Shown in pieces: positions 59,995-64,000 of a stretch of 64,000 nt of DNA. Source of the stretch: JACCTU01 sp963700495 (GTDB lineage Bacteria; Actinomycetota; Thermoleophilia; Gaiellales; Gaiellaceae). The notes below the pieces were generated by a model. That model had not been told where the DNA came from and did not search any database. It saw nothing but the letters and a program-made list of their open reading frames with translations. Where the stretch lies: assembly GCA_963700495.1 (NCBI GenBank), contig CAVOXT010000004.1, forward strand, positions 1 to 64,000, written 5' to 3'. A program made the translations under genes and the position numbers. The number at the start of each line of letters is the position of its first letter. Position 1 is the first letter of the stretch.

Positions 59995-60580
59995 CGCCGG
60001 CCCCCAGCTCTGCGCGCAGATGCTCGAGCGCGCGGAAGACGCGCATCTTGACCGCGCCGCGGCGCACGCCGAGCGCGGCCGCCGTCTCCTCGTCGCTCAG
60101 CCCGATGAAGTAGCGCGCGACGATCGCGGTCCGCTCCTCGTCCTTGAGACGGGCGAGGGCGGCGAAGAGCTCGTCGCGGCGCTCGGCATCGACGATCGCC
60201 GCCTCGGGCGACCGGGCCGGGTCGCCCAAGGCAGCCTCGTCAGCAGCTCGGTTGAGGAGATGCGCGCGCCGACCGAGCGTGCGTCGCCGGTTGCGGGCCT
60301 CGTTCGCGACGATCCGGAGCAGCCACGGACGAAAGGGGGCACCCGTCCGGAACCGCGGCAGCGCGTTGTACGCCTTCACGAACGCCTCCTGCGTCACCTC
60401 CTCGGCGTCGGCGGCGGAGCCCACGATCGCGTAGGCGGTACGAAAGGCGATGTGCTCGTGCATGCGGAGGAGTGCCTCGAAGGCGTCTGCGTCGCCGCGC
60501 TTCGCGCGCACGACGATGTCGGTCTCCGGCGGCCGGCCCACCACCACACCGTCATACACCGCCGCGAGGTCGAGGGTCAC
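59987..60580 (-). CDS. ECF-family RNA polymerase sigma factor
   Basis: 197 residues from GTG 60580, overlapping the metalloprotease stop. Region 2: AFEALLRMHEHIAFRTAYAI and AEEVTQEAFVKAYNALPRFR, then PFRPWLLRIVANEARNRRRT. Region 4: LKDEERTAIVARYFIGLSDE and AALGVRRGAVKMRVFRALEH. Transcribed after the metalloprotease gene and before its presumed anti-sigma factor. Confidence 0.9.
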   Translation of the reverse strand: MTLDLAAVYDGVVVGRPPETDIVVRAKRGDADAFEALLRMHEHIAFRTAYAIVGSAADAEEVTQEAFVKAYNALPRFRTGAPFRPWLLRIVANEARNRRRTLGRRAHLLNRAADEAALGDPARSPEAAIVDAERRDELFAALARLKDEERTAIVARYFIGLSDEETAAALGVRRGAVKMRVFRALEHLRAELGAGDA

Positions 60581-61725
60581 CGGCTGCGGTTGCCCGCGCG
60601 GTCGATCGCGACCACGCGGACGCTGCCCTGCGCGGGCCGTGCCGCCCTGGTGTCGGCGTCGAGGTGCGTCCGACCGATCCAGAAGGTCGCCGGAACGGAG
60701 CGGACGCGCCCGCCGGCGTGCACCTCGTAGCGCGCGACGCCGCTCCCGCGGTCGGCGACGGGATCCCACTCGACGACTCCACGGCGCACGCGGACCCGAG
60801 GCCGAGCCGGACGCGTTCGGTCGAGCCACCGGAACGCGAGTGTCGCGTGCTCCGCCTCGCGCGCGACGACGCGTACCTCGAAAACTCCCGGCACGCGGAG
60901 CGTCCCGACGTCGCGATCGACGAGCACGTCCCGCTGGGAATACGGGCCGCCCAGACCGCTGCGGAGCCCGTTCGTCCCGGCGTAGGCGAGGACACCGTGC
61001 GCGGGGCGGTACTCGAACCAGTACTCCGCGCGCCCGGTCGTCACCGCAAGCGCCTGCGTGCGCGACGACGGCTGCTCGAGCGCGTCGAGCTCGTACGTCC
61101 CCGTGCGTCCCGGCCGGGCGACACCGTCGAGCCAGCCGAACACCCACTTCTCCCAGGCCGTGAACTGCTCCTCGCCGTGGCCCATCACGCTGAACGGGTT
61201 CTCGTAGTTCACGACCTCGCCGCCGATCCGCGCCGGCCCCTCCTCCGGCAGGCCGTAGGTATGCCCGAGCTCGTGGGCGAGCGTCGTCCACGGGATCGCC
61301 CAGTTGATCCAGACGACGTTCCCGTAGTAGCTGCCGCCCCAGGTGCACGCGGCAATCCTCGGGAAGACGAAGACCTGGTACGTGTAGCGCCCGAGGTCGT
61401 AGCCCGACCGCTGCGCGACCGCGGACGTGAAGTTGTAGAGCTCGGTGTAGGAGCACGTGCGCGGCTCCGCGTCCCAGACGTGCAGCCACCGCGTCGTCTC
61501 GTGGGTGAGCCACGCGCGCCCGTACGACGACGCGCGGATGTGCTCCGACGCGCGCTCGACGGAGCTCGCGACCGCGTCCTCGGAGAGCTCGGGCGTCTCC
61601 GGCCCCCAGGTCAGCCGCAGGATCAGCAGCCGCTGCTCGCCCGCCGGGGCAACGGCGTTCCCCGGCGAGGCGAAGAGCAGCAGCAGTAGCAGCGACAGGA
61701 GGGTCGCGGGGAGAGTCCTTGCCAC
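60577..61725 (-). CDS. Secreted zinc metalloprotease (gametolysin/M11-like zincin)
   Basis: 382 residues. Signal peptide RTLPATLLSLLLLLLFASPG. Zinc motif TLAHELGHTYGLPEEGP (HExxHxxG) with a Met-turn-like NPFSVMGHGEEQFTAWEK, the metzincin arrangement seen in M11/gametolysin-like and related families. CTWGGSYYGNVVWINWAIPW precedes it. The C-terminal 130 residues are beta-rich with a fibronectin-like end (RARPRVRVRRGVVEWDPVAD-type strands). First gene of the operon with the ECF sigma factor. Confidence 0.82.
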   Translation of the reverse strand: MARTLPATLLSLLLLLLFASPGNAVAPAGEQRLLILRLTWGPETPELSEDAVASSVERASEHIRASSYGRAWLTHETTRWLHVWDAEPRTCSYTELYNFTSAVAQRSGYDLGRYTYQVFVFPRIAACTWGGSYYGNVVWINWAIPWTTLAHELGHTYGLPEEGPARIGGEVVNYENPFSVMGHGEEQFTAWEKWVFGWLDGVARPGRTGTYELDALEQPSSRTQALAVTTGRAEYWFEYRPAHGVLAYAGTNGLRSGLGGPYSQRDVLVDRDVGTLRVPGVFEVRVVAREAEHATLAFRWLDRTRPARPRVRVRRGVVEWDPVADRGSGVARYEVHAGGRVRSVPATFWIGRTHLDADTRAARPAQGSVRVVAIDRAGNRSR

Positions 61726-61790
61726 CGCCCGGATTACACCGCGCCGCTCGTTCGGGTCACAGCCGTGCCGAACCGCTCTACCATGACCGC

Positions 61791-63426
61791 ATGGCGGCGA
61801 GGGACGTACGTGAATCGGAGTGGCAGTTCGATGCCATCGACCTGCGGCCGGTCCTTCGGTGGTTGGAGCAGTCAGGCGAGCCGCTGTCGATCGCGGCGAC
61901 GAGCACCGTCAGCCAGGTCGATCTCTACCTCGACACCGAGGACCGCCGCTTCCATCGGGCCGGGTACTCCCTCAGGATCCGCCGGAGCGGCACGCATGCC
62001 GGGCGCGCCGAGCGAGGCGACGCTGAAGGCGCTCGACTCGCAGCCGGGGATGCCCGGCCTACGTGTGCGGCGGGAGCTGTCGGAGCCGCTCGACCAGCCC
62101 GACGCCGAAACGCTCTCCCGGGCCGCCGGACCGGTCGGCGACCGGGTCCGTGCGGTGGCCGGCTCGCGCAAGGTGCTGCCGCTCTTCGAGGTGCGCACGC
62201 GCAGGCGCGCCTTCGCGGTCAGCTCGGACGGGTTTCCGCCCGGCGAGCTCGCGCTCGACGAGACGTCGATCAGGCTCGCGTCCGGCGGGGCGCCCGCGCG
62301 TCTGCGGCGGGTAGAGCTCGAGGTGCCCGAGGCGGCCGTCGAGTCACTCGCGCCGTTCGTCCGGAACCTCCGCGAGGCGTGCGGGCTCCAACCGGCGAAG
62401 CTGTCGAAGTACGAGGCAGGTCTTCTCGCGGCCGGTCTCGCCGCACCCGAGCCGGAACCGTACGGCGCGACCGAGATCGATCCGGACGACTCGATCGGGG
62501 CGGTGGCCCGCGCAGTCCTGCGCCGGCACTTTGCGGTCCTGGTCGAAAAGGAGCCCGGCACTCGCCTCGGCGACGACATCGAGGAGCTCCACGACATGCG
62601 CGTCGCGAGCCGGCGGCTGCGTGCGGCACTGTCGCTCTTTGCAGAGGCGCTGCCGCCGAGCGCCGCGGCGCTCCGCGAGGAGCTCAAGTGGATCGGCGGC
62701 CTGCTCGGCGCGGTCCGGGACCTCGACGTCCAGCTCGAGCAGCTGGGCACGTGGCTCGACGCACTGCCAGAGGCCGACCGGGAGCCTCTCGCCGCGCTGC
62801 GCACGTTGCTCGAGACGCAGCGCTCGGCTGCGCGTGCCGAGCTGCTCGCGGCGCTCGACTCGCGCCGGTACACGACGTTCGTCGCCCGCTTCGCGAGGAT
62901 GCTCCGGGGACCGACCCCGCGTAGGGGCCCGGCCGCCGTCCCGGTCCGCGCCGTCGCGCCCGACCTGATCGAGAGCCGTTTCCGGGCGCTCCGCAAGTTC
63001 GCACGGAAGATCGGGCCGGAGACGAGCCCGAGCGACTACCACGCCGTGCGGATCCGCAGCAAGCGGCTGCGCTACGCGCTCGAGTTCCTTGCCGACGTCT
63101 ACCCCGAGCGGACACGACCAGTGATCAAGCGGCTGGTCGTGCTCCAGGACATCCTCGGCCTCCACCAGGACGCAGACGTCGCGATCGAACGGCTCCGTCA
63201 CCTCGCCGTCGAGGGCGCCGCCGAGCTCCCGCCCGCGACCGTCTTCGCGATGGGCGAGGTCGCCGAGCGCTACCGGCAGAGCATGGCCGGGCTGCGAAAG
63301 CAGTTCCCCGCGGCCTACACCCAGGTGAAGGGGAAGAGCTGGAAGGCGCTCGAGCGGGAGCTCGAAGCGGAGCGTCCGGCTCCGCCGCCGAGGGCGGCCC
63401 CGAGCGCAGAGACCTCCGCTTCCTGA
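61791..63426 (+). CDS. CYTH-CHAD domain protein, one frame break
   Basis: About 545 residues from ATG 61791. The N-terminal CYTH domain (VSQVDLYLDTEDRRFHRAGY, SLRIRRSG, then ATLKALDSQPGMPGLRVRRE) is interrupted near 62000 where the frame slips by one base. RRVELEVPEAAVESLAPFVR ends CYTH. The CHAD domain follows with conserved histidines and lysines: IEELHDMRVASRRLRAALSL, DYHAVRIRSKRLRYALEFLA and LVVLQDILGLHQDADVAIER. CHAD proteins bind polyphosphate; CYTH may hydrolyse triphosphates. Confidence 0.85.
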
Positions 63427-63608
63427 GCTTCGAGGGCTCGATCCCCGAGGTTTCGACGCCTGGAGGTCCGGTTTGGGGTTGCTCGATGGCAAATCGGGGG
63501 ACACATCCTGTGCCGGACCTTTGCCGACTGTAGGCGTGGGAGACAGACGAAGACGAACGGATGTCAAGCGGTTCCCCGAACGATCCCGACTTCGTCATGG
63601 AGGCTTCA

Positions 63609-64000
63609 ATGTCAGACACAGCGGCGCCCCTAACCGACACGGTCGATGCCAAGGTCCTTCTGGGCGTCCTGGCCCAGATGAGGGCAGGCGACTTCACGGC
63701 CCGCATGCCGTTCGATTGGACGGGCCTCGCCGGCAAGGTCGCCGACGGTCTCAACGAGGTCATCATCGCCAACGAGGCGCTCGGGGCAGAGCTGGCCCGG
63801 GTCAGCGACGTGGTCGGCAAGCAAGGCAAGTTTTCGCAGCGTGTCGCGCTCGGAGGACTGACGCAAAGATGGTCCGGGCCCGTCGAGTCGGTCAACAGCC
63901 TGATCGACGACCTGGTGCGTCCGACCATCGAGATGCAGCGGGTCATCGGAGCCGTCGCCGACGGCGACCTGAGCAAGAAGGTGTCTGCCGACGTCAGCGG
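63609..64000 (+). CDS. HAMP-domain sensor protein (hybrid kinase-like), 5' part
   Basis: Open to the window end. ATG 63609 has GGAGG five bases before it; in-frame ATGs at 63561 and 63597 are alternatives. Begins MSDTAAPLTDTVDAKVLLGV, then two HAMP-like units: VLAQMRAGDFTARMPFDWTG with GLAGKVADGLNEVIIANEAL, and SVNSLIDDLVRPTIEMQRVI with GAVADGDLSKKVSADVSG. No membrane helix is seen before the HAMP repeats, as in soluble Nik1-type hybrid kinases. The catalytic part lies beyond the window. Confidence 0.78.
   Translation, partial: MSDTAAPLTDTVDAKVLLGVLAQMRAGDFTARMPFDWTGLAGKVADGLNEVIIANEALGAELARVSDVVGKQGKFSQRVALGGLTQRWSGPVESVNSLIDDLVRPTIEMQRVIGAVADGDLSKKVSADVS

Noticed and set aside
63464..63520. 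AGGTCCGG/CCGGACCT inverted repeat after the CYTH-CHAD gene
   Set aside because: The arms are 8 bp and 41 bases apart with no U tract; too weak to call a terminator.
1..64000. CRISPR arrays, tRNA or rRNA genes, prophage
   Set aside because: No regularly spaced repeats, no cloverleaf with CCA-type end, and no phage or integrase genes were recognised on either strand.

Overview
The window is a high-GC, gene-dense bacterial chromosome segment. Short or overlapping gene junctions (GTGA/ATGA), frequent GTG starts, a short SigA, many ECF sigma/anti-sigma and MoxR/VWA genes, and a group 3b-type [NiFe] hydrogenase point to an actinobacterium, probably Thermoleophilia-like (Gaiellales/Solirubrobacterales). 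That placement is inference from remembered family resemblance, not from a search. No tRNA, rRNA, CRISPR array, transposase or phage gene was seen.

1-5 kb: the 3' part of nifJ (pyruvate:ferredoxin oxidoreductase), coupled to a dihydroorotate-dehydrogenase-like gene, then an aldo/keto reductase. 5.0-13.2 kb: one long, tightly overlapping operon for a cytoplasmic NAD(P)-linked [NiFe] hydrogenase. It encodes an Fe-S beta subunit, a stand-alone cyclic-nucleotide-binding domain, a flavin subunit, the small and large subunits, a maturation protease, a HypA-like and a HypC-like protein, an EamA transporter, a DUF6390-like protein and a PLP lyase. 13.2-14.1 kb: a broken receiver-domain gene with an FAD-monooxygenase fragment lodged inside it in the opposite orientation. 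14.2-16.4 kb: a sulfur-handling trio (SQR-like flavoprotein, TusE/DsrC-like protein, DsrE-like protein).

16.4-31 kb (mostly minus strand): class III alcohol dehydrogenase, a DUF1349 protein, a secreted animal-type heme peroxidase next to an orphan response regulator, a five-gene MoxR-DUF58-VWA-secreted protein-VWA operon, a Tat-exported intradiol dioxygenase, and a two-component system divergent from a PepSY-like exported protein. A sugar-phosphate isomerase preceded by an aquaporin remnant and a zinc-ribbon peptide follow. About fifteen single-base frame breaks lie between 7 and 31 kb. All interrupt otherwise well-conserved reading frames, which suggests local consensus error or very recent decay. 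From 31 to 64 kb I found only one clear case and one tentative case.

31-50 kb: a GT-C-type membrane glycosyltransferase, the primary sigma factor, L-asparaginase, an HTH regulator with an MFS exporter, a secreted gamma-glutamyltransferase, Fpg/Nei glycosylase, a second MFS protein, PAP2 phosphatase, a truncated histidine-kinase-like protein, FolE2/MptA, PlsY, two divergent superoxide dismutases, an ECF sigma/anti-sigma pair, ThyX, DUF72 and DUF4032. 50.3-50.8 kb: an intergenic island bounded by two about 115-bp inverted repeats, each starting at the stop codon of the adjacent gene. 50.8-64 kb: M32 carboxypeptidase, a STAS protein, a second MoxR/DUF58/DUF4129 operon, a CPA1 antiporter, a metalloprotease-ECF-anti-sigma-NHL operon, a CYTH-CHAD protein and the start of a HAMP-rich sensor protein cut by the window edge.
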